The position numbers and the translations under genes are program-made. A stretch of DNA of 64,000 nt. It comes from an uncultured Bacteroidales bacterium. Its GTDB lineage: Bacteria > Bacteroidota > Bacteroidia > Bacteroidales > UBA932. How positions within the stretch are numbered: position 1 is the stretch's first letter; each line of letters opens with the position of its first letter. The DNA lies in assembly GCA_900316525.1 (NCBI GenBank), contig ONDF01000001.1:62001-126000 (forward strand), given 5' to 3'. Positions 48,601-55,929 of the stretch are shown here, in pieces. Below the pieces are notes generated by a model. That model was not told where the DNA came from, searched no databases, and saw only the letters and a list, made by a program, of their open reading frames with translations.

Positions 48601-48921
48601 GTTGGTGTCGGGATTGAGCGTCACGTTCAGCACGGACTGGCCCGGCGCCACGGTCAGCGCCTGGGTCGCATACCCGATGAACTGGAACTCGAGGACGACT
48701 TCGCCGGCAGGCACCCGGAGGGAGTACTTGCCGTCCAAGCCGGTGGAGACGCCGTTGGAAGTGCCCTGCTCGATGACGAAAGCCCCGTACAGGGGTTCCC
48801 CTCGCTCATCCAGCACCGTACCTCCGACGGTCCGCGTCCCCTGCGCGTAAAGCGCGGGGCCGGCGGTTCCCAGCAGCGCGGCGAAAGCGCATGCGAGGAT
48901 CGTTTTCAGTGTCTTAGTCAT
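45634..48921 (-). CDS. SusC/RagA TonB-dependent transporter (first pair of PUL 2)
   Basis: A 1095-residue importer with signal peptide, carboxypeptidase-regulatory-like domain (about residues 30-110: GGTVLDERGEPLYGAFV, GYATQALTV), TonB-box-like DEVVVTAF, a plug with VIDGVEQSSEQ, ISVLKDAASTAVYGVRGANGV and IVTTKRG, and a 22-strand-type barrel ending IIMAGISFRF. Imports mannan oligosaccharides by inference from the flanking GH26 and GH130 genes. No STN domain, so signalling through FecR is not expected. Confidence 0.97.
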   Translation of the reverse strand: MTKTLKTILACAFAALLGTAGPALYAQGTRTVGGTVLDERGEPLYGAFVIEQGTSNGVSTGLDGKYSLRVPAGEVVLEFQFIGYATQALTVAPGQSVLNVTLNPDTNLMDEVVVTAFATQKKVNVTGAISSVNGSDILSAPVSNISNALIGNTPGVAGLQTSGEPGRNAANIYVRGVSTYGSSTPLIVIDGVEQSSEQAFAEFNAMDPNEIQGISVLKDAASTAVYGVRGANGVIIVTTKRGAQGKPVINFSANYGLTQATQLQEGVTAYEYALFRNEAIRNEQKAYPGNEGLSSYIYDDYDLWKFKNNRDFTPQEVDAMTNLTPSQKEQLKNTPALYYADHNLYKEQFNKVAPQYQANLNVSGGTERVKYFVSFGYFRQEGITNSVQYYGADTRSLFNRYNFRSNFDIKITDRTTLTVNSAGQFGETTGPGNGADAYDLSGRYKIIMQYIYDCNPFISPGIVDGHLISGFAGIAGSAQNPLATKTNSNIGFQNAVYNLLMSGTATVYNSLLDNTLKLNHKMDYLLKNLSSHVTVSYQDNYNRYVRYTPSLPAYSIQRNAENPLVYDFFGGSMGGGSFNSYGYSNWNKFYVDAGFDWNGSFGDHNVSALLLGKASKYTMPSDSYHVPSGIMGFVGRLTYNYADRYMAEVNVGYNGTEQFAEGHRFGLFPAVSVGWVPTLEPWYPKNDFLSFLKLRASYGEVGNDQLGANRRFYYLPNTWNLNQGGYWLGNGDGSAPNTYFEGATEGSLGNPDITWERARKFDAGVESKFFRNRLSIDYDWFYEKRNNILTTLGIIPAIYGVSQSEVPPANVGVTMNKGYEVVVNWTDKIGELIYTLGADLSYSRNKIIYMAEANNPYEWMNKTGHMIGQRFGLQSDGLFNTQAELDARPENTYTGNKATLGDVRYKDLDGDGKINQNDVGPIGFPRYAMYHYNFKIQLGYKGFDLKLLFTGSKDGSYYLPSGYTIPFYKNAGNAWKWQYDGRWTEAKYLAGEEITYPRAVYSGDTSHNNFLTSDYWMVSSDHFKLKNVELGYTFDLGKGGRDVILQGVRVYVNANNIYTFPNKLSRYGIDPETTDGSTYVYPLTRIIMAGISFRF

Positions 48922-48933
48922 TATCGTTGGGTT

Positions 48934-50412
48934 TTATTTGATTTCATAGCCTTCGGGCAGGGTGTACATGTCGGGGAGGTCCCGGCTGAACAGGCTGCGC
49001 GGGTCGGCGTACATCTTCCGGAAGTCATCCTCGGAGGGATGGCCGGGATATACGCTGTAATAATGCTTGTCGGATTCGTTGTTCCCGACATACTTGTTCC
49101 GCCACATCGTCACCAGCGAGATGCGCTTGGCGCCGAGCGGTCCCACCAGGAACTGCGACCAGAAATTGGTCTCCGTGAAGGATTCCTTGCCGTCCTCGGT
49201 GACGCCGCAGGGCTTGCGCTTCTCCTGGGAGAGGGCCTCCAGGGCCTTCAGGTTGGACTCGAACGCCTTGTTGTTGGTGCCGTGGTAGCAGTCCATGCCG
49301 ATGAAGTCCACCCATTCGTCGCCGGGCCAGCGGAACAGGAGCCGGCCCTTCGTGTTCCCCTGATAGTCTTCGTCCATCTGCGGGGAAATGGCGTACAGGA
49401 AGTTGTGGACCCCCTTGGTATCGCGGAGATACTTGACGGTGAACTGCCAGAGCGCCACGAACTGGGAGTCGTTGGCGCAGGACGTGCCCCACCAGGACCA
49501 ACCCTGCGTGTGCTCGTGGAAGGGACGGAGAATCACCGGAACCAGGTTTCCGCGGGCGTCCTTCAGGTTCAGGGCGAAGTCGGCCAGGCGGTCCAGGTAC
49601 TCCAGGAACGTTTTCCGCGCGGCCGTACCGTCCGTCAGGATTTCGGTCACGGCCTTCTTGGCCGCCTCCTGGTCATTCTCGTACTGAAGCCAGGCGGAAA
49701 CGCCCGTCTTGGGGTTGTTCAGGTGCATGCAGGCCAGGATGACCTCTCCTCTTTCGCGGGCTTCCAGGATGACCCGGCGCCGGATGGCGTTGGAGGAATC
49801 GCCATGGCGGTTGTCCATGAGCTCGGCGAAATCGACGCTGAACACGGCGGGATAGTCGCCGCAGACGGCCTTGGTGTCGGAGTTGCCAGCCTCATTGTAC
49901 CAGTAACGGCCATACCAGAGGTCGTCGTGATGGCCGAACATCCAGCCTTTCTCCGCGACGGCCCACAGGTTGGCGAACAGCGCCTTGGTCTCAGGCGTCG
50001 CGTTCTTGTCCACGATGGTGAGGGTCACCTTCTCCACCGGGTTCGCCGCCTGGGTCACCTTGACTTCCTTGGCGTAGTAGCGGTCAGCCTGGTCCACGAA
50101 GCGAAGGGTCGCCGTCCGGGGCGAGGCCGCCTCGTTCTTGCGTGCGATAAAGTATTGGGTCGCGGCGGTGGAGGTCCGGTTCGGGTCGGAAACGACCCAG
50201 TCGTCCTGGATGTCCACCCGGTAGGCGAAGTTCGCGTCCACCTGGACGGAGAACGCGGTTTCCGTGTAGTCCACGTCGATCTGGTCCTTGGCGAAGCTCA
50301 GGTGACGGGTGTCCGTGGGAACGGGTTCCACCGGCGCGGGTTTCACACACGACGAAACCAGCGCGCCCGAGAAGGCGAGCAGGGCTAGGAGCGTATGCAT
50401 TCCGGTCCGCAT
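48934..50412 (-). CDS. GH26 beta-mannanase lipoprotein with BACON domain
   Basis: A 492-residue lipoprotein (lipobox LVSSC). A BACON-type Ig domain spans about residues 38-125 (FSVQVDANFAYRVDIQDDWV). The GH26 catalytic domain has GHHDDLWYGRYW, acid/base Glu300 in RPFHEHTQGWSWWG and nucleophile Glu406 in GVTEDGKES. GH26 members in such loci are endo-beta-1,4-mannanases or mannobiohydrolases. The lipid anchor and BACON domain suggest cell-surface display. It is the second gene of the operon, 12 bases before the first SusC. Confidence 0.95.
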   Translation of the reverse strand: MRTGMHTLLALLAFSGALVSSCVKPAPVEPVPTDTRHLSFAKDQIDVDYTETAFSVQVDANFAYRVDIQDDWVVSDPNRTSTAATQYFIARKNEAASPRTATLRFVDQADRYYAKEVKVTQAANPVEKVTLTIVDKNATPETKALFANLWAVAEKGWMFGHHDDLWYGRYWYNEAGNSDTKAVCGDYPAVFSVDFAELMDNRHGDSSNAIRRRVILEARERGEVILACMHLNNPKTGVSAWLQYENDQEAAKKAVTEILTDGTAARKTFLEYLDRLADFALNLKDARGNLVPVILRPFHEHTQGWSWWGTSCANDSQFVALWQFTVKYLRDTKGVHNFLYAISPQMDEDYQGNTKGRLLFRWPGDEWVDFIGMDCYHGTNNKAFESNLKALEALSQEKRKPCGVTEDGKESFTETNFWSQFLVGPLGAKRISLVTMWRNKYVGNNESDKHYYSVYPGHPSEDDFRKMYADPRSLFSRDLPDMYTLPEGYEIK

Positions 50413-50415
50413 CGT

Positions 50416-51459
50416 TTAATCCGCAAGGTAGTCGGAGTGGTTGGGAAGGGGCGTGTCGGCGTCCTTCTTGACCAGCCAAGTGGTCAGACGGACATTGTCC
50501 GTGTACCAGCGGGTGTCCGGCCAGTTCCAGTCGATTTTGTCGAAGGGGCCCGGGAAGGTGCGGGCGAAAGCCAGGCTGGGGACGGCGAACGTCTTCCCCG
50601 CATAGGTCTGGTCGCCCGCTCCGGCCTGGATGACCGTATAGAGCGGATTCGCATATTCCTCGTCGGCATAATCGTACACGACGATGCTGCCGTCGCCGGG
50701 CTTGGCCCAGCGGCTCTTGCCGGCCGGGAAGATCCGGTACTTGTCGTTGACGTCGATGGAATTGTTATACATATAATTGGCATACAGCCCGTTCTCGCCG
50801 GGGGTGTTCACCAGGGTGCCGAAGGTGGCGCCCGTCTCGGCGTCGGCCTTTTCCAGCCGGAAGCTCAGGGTGTTGTCATCCTCGTCGGTGGGCATGTAGC
50901 CGCCGCCCCAGTGCCACCACTTGTCCATCACCGTGGAGCAGACGACCGCGTCGTCCCAGCCGCCGACCAGGATGAGCGCGCACGCCGGCGCATTGGCGGC
51001 ATCCAGGATACCCGGAACCGGCGTGAAAGTATACGTTCCCTCCAGCGGATCCTTGAACTGCGTGTAAGTGACCGTGTAGGTGCGGGTTTCCCCGTTGTGG
51101 GCGGTCACCACGAAAGAAGCCGAGCCGGAGCTGAGATCCAGCGTGCTGCCGGGCCCGATGCTGGCCGTGGGGCAGAACTCGCTGTCCGGGAACTTGAAGT
51201 CCAGGGCCTGGACTTTCACGGCGGACATGTCCAGTCCGCCCGTGATCAGGTTCACCACGACGGAGCCCACCCCGTCGTTCCGCCAGTCGTCGGAAATGAC
51301 GGCGGCGCCGATCTGGGACTCCAGACGGAGATTGACCGGCGTCCTCTCGCGGAGCCAGGGATCGACCAGCGGCTCCGTGTTGCGGGGTTCCTCGGTGCAG
51401 GCGAAAAGGGCCGGCATGAGGAGCGCCGCAAGGGCTGTGCGTAAAACGAATTTCTTCAT
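50416..51459 (-). CDS. Putative surface glycan-binding lipoprotein (first gene of PUL 2)
   Basis: A 347-residue lipoprotein (lipobox LFAC). The N-terminal part (about residues 40-135: NLRLESQIGAAVISDDW, SFVVTAHNGETRTYTVTY) resembles the DUF5018-type Ig-like domain of Bacteroidetes surface lipoproteins. The rest is Trp/Tyr-rich (DKWWHWGGGYMP, YANYMYNNSIDV, DWNWPDTRWY), as in carbohydrate-binding proteins. It is the first gene after the operon promoter, three bases before GH26. A mannan-binding role is inferred from position and aromatic content, not from a characterised family. Confidence 0.75.
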   Translation of the reverse strand: MKKFVLRTALAALLMPALFACTEEPRNTEPLVDPWLRERTPVNLRLESQIGAAVISDDWRNDGVGSVVVNLITGGLDMSAVKVQALDFKFPDSEFCPTASIGPGSTLDLSSGSASFVVTAHNGETRTYTVTYTQFKDPLEGTYTFTPVPGILDAANAPACALILVGGWDDAVVCSTVMDKWWHWGGGYMPTDEDDNTLSFRLEKADAETGATFGTLVNTPGENGLYANYMYNNSIDVNDKYRIFPAGKSRWAKPGDGSIVVYDYADEEYANPLYTVIQAGAGDQTYAGKTFAVPSLAFARTFPGPFDKIDWNWPDTRWYTDNVRLTTWLVKKDADTPLPNHSDYLAD

Positions 51460-51467
51460 GATACTAT
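51458..51467 (-). repeat. Third copy of the ATAGTATCAT element at the first PUL 2 start codon
   Basis: ATAGTATCAT on the minus strand; its last two bases are the first two of the ATG at 51459. The same ten bases occur upstream of the promoter at 51559-51568, 101 bases away. Confidence 0.6.
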
Positions 51468-51509
51468 AAAATGATTGTGACTAGTTTCAGTTGGGCTTAT
51501 GCAGCACTA

Positions 51510-51541
51510 CAAAGGTACGGGGAGAAATGGGCTAATACAAA
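51510..51541 (-). promoter_or_regulatory. Promoter of the 24-kb PUL 2 operon
   Basis: Minus strand TTTG (51538-51541), 20-base spacer, TACCTTTG (51510-51517): an exact match to the Bacteroidetes TTTG-N19-21-TAnnTTTG consensus. About 50 bases of leader precede ATG 51459. All genes down to the terminator at 26939-26970 follow with gaps of at most 18 bases. Confidence 0.88.
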
Positions 51542-51560
51542 TATTACTTTCTCAATTTAT

Positions 51561-51571
51561 GATACTATTTT
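51561..51571 (-). promoter_or_regulatory. Putative shared operator, PUL 2 promoter copy
   Basis: AAAATAGTATC on the minus strand, exactly 19 bases upstream of the -33 TTTG. The same 11-mer lies exactly 19 bases upstream of the -33 TTTG of the neighbouring GH5/GH26 operon. Probable binding site of a common activator. Confidence 0.65.
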
Positions 51572-51615
51572 GCAAATCTGCATCATTTTACGAAAAACGA
51601 GGAGCACACCCGCAT

Positions 51616-51657
51616 AAAAAAACGCGCTCAGGGGTTTAATCTCCCTTGAGCGCGTTT
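51616..51657 (-). terminator. Terminator of the GH5-GH26-transporter operon
   Basis: Minus strand: an 11-base perfect outer stem (51647-51657 with 51620-51630) extended by a weaker inner stem, followed by seven T residues. It lies 25 bases after the GH5 stop. Confidence 0.93.
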
Positions 51658-51682
51658 CGGACAAGACGGCGGACCGTATCAG

Positions 51683-53452
51683 TTACGGTGCCGCGTCATA
51701 AATGCTTTGCAACGTGTAGGACGGGTCCTTCGTCGTCACGGCCTTGACCATAAGCCCCACCAGCGTCCGGGCGTCCTCGCCCGCGAACTGGCCGGTTCCG
51801 TGATCAATGTAGGCGTGTGTTTCGGCCCCCGTTCCTTGGGCGCCGTTGTCCCAGAGGTACATCGGCAGCAGGCGGTCCGCCGCGGCCTTGCAGAAATACT
51901 CCATATAATACTTCTGGTACGGGAAATCCGCCGCTTCGTGGCGGGAACAGCCCATTTCGCCGAGATAGACCGGAACGCCCTTGTCCAGGTAGGCGGCCTT
52001 GAGTTTGTCGAACACGTCGACGACCGCCTTTTCATTGTCTCCGCTCGGGCGGAGACCCGATTGCGCCGTATGGCCCCACTGGCGCACCAGCGGGTCCTTG
52101 AGCGTATAATCATAGGGATCATAGTCGTGGACGGCCACCATCAGGCGGTTCGCGGAGGTGCAGTCCTGCGGAAGGACGAGGCCGGTGATCGTGAATCCCG
52201 GATTCGCGGCATAGCCCGGCACGCCGAGCCAGCGGGTGGCGTTGTTGCCGCCGGTGGCGCGGACGGCGTTCACGAAAATCTGGTTCCACTCGTTGAGGAT
52301 CCGGTACTGGGTGTCCGGATCCTTCTTGAAGGCATCGCTCCAGCCCCAGCCGCCGTCCTGGATTTCGTTCAGCGACTCGAAGACGAGCCACTCTCCCTTG
52401 TCCTTGAAACGGTCCGCGATCTGGGTCCATACCCGGAAGAGCATCCGCATCGTGGTCTCGTTCTGGGCGGGATCGCCATAGCACTTGGCGATGTCCTGCC
52501 AGGAGCTTTCGTCGTGGTGCGTGTTCACGATGGCCACGAGGCCGGCCTTCTCCGCATAGCCGACGATCTCCGCCACCCGGTCGATCCACGCCTTTTCCAG
52601 GGTGTAGTCTGGTGCCGAACCGATATGGCCCGCCCAGGTGGTGCAGATGCGCACGGCCTTGAAGCCGGCGGCCTTGACGCCGTCCATCGTCGCCTGTGTG
52701 CATTTGGGATTCCCCCAGACGGTCTCGTTCGCCACACCGTTGCTGACGGCGTCCATCTGGTTGCCCATGTTCCAGCCGGGGGCCATCGCGTCGAACACAA
52801 TTTGCGGGGTGATCGCCGTCGCCGTGGCGGACGGAATGACGAGGGCTTCCTCGGTCACCGCCACGGTCGCGCTCTCACTCCCGCAGGTGATGGTGACGGT
52901 CCCGCTGCCCGCAGCCGTCGTACGGCGCGGGCCCACGGAAATCTTCACCGGCGTATGGTGGTCCTTGTCCATCCAGCCGGTTTCCAGGCCGATCCACGAG
53001 GCATCGGCCTTCACCGTGGGCTGGTTGGCGGAAGTGACGGTCAATGTCACTTCCCCGCCCTTGCGGTCGAAGGAAACGGAAGTCTTGTCCACCGCCAGCG
53101 CGATGACGGGATGGGTCTGCAGGACGGAAATCAGCACGCTTTGCTTGTCCGACTGGACGCGGACGGTGGCGGAACGATCCAGGAGGCCGCTGTAAGCCGC
53201 CGCCGTGACGCTGTACTGATAGGTGTTCCCGGACACGGAGCCCGGCTTGACCGTGACCCAGTCGTTCTGGCAGGTGACCGCCGGCTGGATGCCGCTGGTG
53301 ACGGACACCTGCCGCGTGCCGCCTTCCGGCCCGAACGTCAGTTCGGACGGGCTGGCGGCGAGTTTCACGGGATCGGGTTCGGGCGTCTTCCCGCCGCAGG
53401 CGCAGAAGGCCAGGGCGGACAGGAACGCCAGGATCGGTTTCAGGCTTTTCAT
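51683..53452 (-). CDS. GH5 family endo-glycanase lipoprotein with two BACON domains
   Basis: A 589-residue lipoprotein (lipobox FCAC). Two BACON-type Ig domains at about residues 28-115 and 120-210 (SPSELTFGPEGGTRQVSV, KTSVSFDRKGGEVTLTV), then the GH5 barrel: PGWNMGNQMDA, GFKAVRICTTWAGH, NTHHDE, acid/base Glu363 in FESLNEIQD, nucleophile Glu499 in YLGEMGCSRHE. The sequence looks like the endoglucanase/mannanase part of GH5; the operon suggests a mannanase or glucomannanase. Start ATG 53452 shares a base with the TAA of the transporter gene. Last gene of the satellite operon. Confidence 0.92.
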   Translation of the reverse strand: MKSLKPILAFLSALAFCACGGKTPEPDPVKLAASPSELTFGPEGGTRQVSVTSGIQPAVTCQNDWVTVKPGSVSGNTYQYSVTAAAYSGLLDRSATVRVQSDKQSVLISVLQTHPVIALAVDKTSVSFDRKGGEVTLTVTSANQPTVKADASWIGLETGWMDKDHHTPVKISVGPRRTTAAGSGTVTITCGSESATVAVTEEALVIPSATATAITPQIVFDAMAPGWNMGNQMDAVSNGVANETVWGNPKCTQATMDGVKAAGFKAVRICTTWAGHIGSAPDYTLEKAWIDRVAEIVGYAEKAGLVAIVNTHHDESSWQDIAKCYGDPAQNETTMRMLFRVWTQIADRFKDKGEWLVFESLNEIQDGGWGWSDAFKKDPDTQYRILNEWNQIFVNAVRATGGNNATRWLGVPGYAANPGFTITGLVLPQDCTSANRLMVAVHDYDPYDYTLKDPLVRQWGHTAQSGLRPSGDNEKAVVDVFDKLKAAYLDKGVPVYLGEMGCSRHEAADFPYQKYYMEYFCKAAADRLLPMYLWDNGAQGTGAETHAYIDHGTGQFAGEDARTLVGLMVKAVTTKDPSYTLQSIYDAAP

Positions 53453-54792
53453 TACTTCTTGATGGGATAGAAACGCATCAGCACGACAATCAGCAGGGCG
53501 ATGGCCGCCGGGAACAGCGAGAACAGCATCCAGATCATCCGCTGGACAGCCGGTTCGTTCGTGATGGTGACGACCGTCTGGCCGGTGGCGTCCGTACCGG
53601 AAACGAAGCCCGCGATGCCGAGGAGGAGGGCCACCAGGGCGCCGGAAATGGCCGATCCGAACTTCTGGGCCATCGTACCGGAGGAGAAGATGAGGCCCGT
53701 CGAGGAGGTGCCGTTCTTCTCGGTGGCGTAGTCGGCCACATCGGCATACATCGACCACAGGAGCGGCGAGTAGAAGCCGATGCCGATGGAGGTGAGGATC
53801 ACCATCGCGATCATCAGCCAGATGTACTTCGGGTCCATCGGGATGAAGAAGAAGGCGATGGAGGTCACGGCGCAGATGATCGCCGCCCAGTTGAAGGCCT
53901 TGCGCTTGGAGCCCACCCACTTGGTGAACGCCGGGGAAAGGCCGCCGAAGATCATGCAGGTCACCTCGCCGAAGGTCATGAACACCGTGTAGTTGATGAT
54001 GAGGCCCGAGACGGTGACATTCCCGTGCAGGCAGTATTCCAGCAGGTAGCCGGCCACCGCATAGCGGAATCCGTTGAAGAAATTCGTGCAGATGCCGATG
54101 AGCGTCAGGATGATCCACGGCTTGTTGCGGAACAGGTCCGCGAACGGCTTGAAAGAGAACTTCTCCGCCCGGATGGGCTTCAGGCGCTCCTTCGTCAGGA
54201 GGCCGCAGGCCAGCGTGCCCAGCGCGGCGAGCGCGCCCAGGATCACGCCCAGGACGGCGTATTGGTGCGCCGGCGTGCCGCCCACCATCTTCTGCAGGTA
54301 CGGGAAGGAGAGCAGGGTGACAAAGCCCATCGCATAGGCGCCGACCATCCGGTAGGACGAGAACTCGTTCTTCTCGTTGTCATCGGCGGTCATCACGCCC
54401 AGCAGGGAGCCGTACGGCACGTTCACGGCCGTATAGACCGCCATCATCAGCAGGTACATCGAGTACGCGTAGATGCGCTTGCCCACGGGGCCGAGGTCCG
54501 GCGTGTACAGCAGCAGGGCGAAGACGAGGCCCAGCGGAATGGCGCCGAAGATGAGCCAGGGGCGGTAGGTGCCCCACTTGGACTGCGTCCGGTCGGCGAG
54601 CGCGCCCATAATCGGGTCCGTGACGACGTCGAACAAGCGGGCCACCAGCATCAGGGTGGCGGTGTCGGCCACCGTCAGACCGAAGATGTTCGTGAAGAAC
54701 AGCGGGAAAGCGATGGACATGACCTTCCAAGTAATGCCGCCGGCGGCGGCGTCACCCAGGGCATAGCCGATTTTTTCGGAGAATTTTGCCAT
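53452..54792 (-). CDS. GPH-family (MelB-like) sugar:cation symporter
   Basis: A 446-residue inner-membrane transporter with about 12 hydrophobic helices. It has the signature region DPIMGALADRTQSKWGTYR after helix 2 that marks the glycoside-pentoside-hexuronide:cation symporters, and an NVPYGSLLGVMT loop. Expected to move a disaccharide such as mannobiose or mannosylglucose from periplasm to cytoplasm, which feeds the cytoplasmic GH130. Located between the GH26 and GH5 genes. Confidence 0.93.
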   Translation of the reverse strand: MAKFSEKIGYALGDAAAGGITWKVMSIAFPLFFTNIFGLTVADTATLMLVARLFDVVTDPIMGALADRTQSKWGTYRPWLIFGAIPLGLVFALLLYTPDLGPVGKRIYAYSMYLLMMAVYTAVNVPYGSLLGVMTADDNEKNEFSSYRMVGAYAMGFVTLLSFPYLQKMVGGTPAHQYAVLGVILGALAALGTLACGLLTKERLKPIRAEKFSFKPFADLFRNKPWIILTLIGICTNFFNGFRYAVAGYLLEYCLHGNVTVSGLIINYTVFMTFGEVTCMIFGGLSPAFTKWVGSKRKAFNWAAIICAVTSIAFFFIPMDPKYIWLMIAMVILTSIGIGFYSPLLWSMYADVADYATEKNGTSSTGLIFSSGTMAQKFGSAISGALVALLLGIAGFVSGTDATGQTVVTITNEPAVQRMIWMLFSLFPAAIALLIVVLMRFYPIKK

Positions 54793-54831
54793 AAAAGTAT
54801 CAGTTTTTCAAAATATCGTATCTGTCAGTTG

Positions 54832-55929
54832 TCATTTCGCCTCCAGGAACGCGATGGGGTCCAGTTCGCTGAACGCCTTGAAATCCGGGGCGTTCGCGAA
54901 ACCGTCCCACCCCGCATAGAAGTGACCGGGCTTGTCCCACGCATTGCGCCAGGTCAGGACGTACGCAATCGGGAAGTCCTTGATGGCGGGATACAGGACG
55001 CCCGTCCACCACTGCGGGTCCGGAATCCCCTCCAGACCGGTCTCGGACAGGCACATCAGCTTGTTATGGCCGATGGAGAGGGCGTGCACGAAGCCGAGCG
55101 ACCGGATGATCTCCGCCGCAAACCGTTCGCCGGAAGGCCCGAAGCCGTCCGGGCCGATGAACTCGTACTGGTCCAGGCCCATCAGGTCGATGACGTCGTC
55201 CCCGGGATAGCGTTCCAGATACTCGTCCGCATCGATACCGCCGTTGGGCGAATAGCACCAGAGGAGGTTCTTCAAGCCGCGGGTTTCAGTCAGATAGGAC
55301 CAAGTAGTGCGGAAAAGCGCCTTGTACTCATCGGCCGAGCAAAGCTTGCTCCCCCACCAGAACCAGCTCTCGCTGCACTCGTGCCAGGGGCGGAAGATGA
55401 CCGGGGTCTCCCCCAGGCTCTCAAGGAAATCTCCGAGGCGCGGCAGCCACGTATCCATGAACAAATCATGCAGTTCACCGCCTTCCAGCAGGGATTTCAC
55501 CACCTGGTCGGAAGAGACGTCCCAGGCGTCGCCGCCCGTGAGCGGATTCCGGGGATGCCAGGAGACGGTGACGACCCCGCCGCGCTCCGCGTGCAGCTTC
55601 GCCGCCTTGCGGATCAGGCCGAAATCGACACTGTCGAGGCTTGCCTTGTCCCCCATTTCGATGCCGCCGAGCTCGACGCCCATCACGGCGGGATACTTCC
55701 CCGTCACGGCCTTCACGTCCGAGCGGTCGAGGGGATCGGCCTCCCAGTCCTCCACCTTCCAGGCGTGCCCGTAGGCAAGGTCGTCCTGGTGGCCGTACAG
55801 GATCTTTCCGTCCTTCACGCTTTGGCTGAGTTTCGCATGGAGTTTCTGCGCCGGGGTTTCCACCGGCTTGGGGCCTCCGCAGGAGACGGCGGCGAGGGCC
55901 GCGAGTATGATCGGCAAATATTTCATCAT
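54832..55929 (-). CDS. GH26 beta-mannanase lipoprotein
   Basis: A 365-residue lipoprotein (lipobox AVSC) holding only the GH26 domain: ILYGHQDDLAYG, VVTVSWHPRNP, acid/base Glu184 in RPWHECSESWFWWG, ending with nucleophile Glu296 in CLSETGLEG and VLTWRNAWD. Similar enzymes release mannobiose or cut beta-1,4-mannan. No BACON domain, so possibly periplasm-facing and complementary to the first GH26. Its ATG overlaps the stop of the upstream GH5 gene; about 40 bases separate it from the transporter gene. Confidence 0.95.
   Translation of the reverse strand: MMKYLPIILAALAAVSCGGPKPVETPAQKLHAKLSQSVKDGKILYGHQDDLAYGHAWKVEDWEADPLDRSDVKAVTGKYPAVMGVELGGIEMGDKASLDSVDFGLIRKAAKLHAERGGVVTVSWHPRNPLTGGDAWDVSSDQVVKSLLEGGELHDLFMDTWLPRLGDFLESLGETPVIFRPWHECSESWFWWGSKLCSADEYKALFRTTWSYLTETRGLKNLLWCYSPNGGIDADEYLERYPGDDVIDLMGLDQYEFIGPDGFGPSGERFAAEIIRSLGFVHALSIGHNKLMCLSETGLEGIPDPQWWTGVLYPAIKDFPIAYVLTWRNAWDKPGHFYAGWDGFANAPDFKAFSELDPIAFLEAK

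Noticed and set aside
39035..50388. Very long open frames on the plus strand opposite the SusC/SusD genes (for example 39035-43801 and 44023-50388)
   Set aside because: They lie antisense to clearly coding genes, have no recognisable domains, and are explained by the GC-rich codon bias of the minus-strand genes keeping the opposite frame free of stops.
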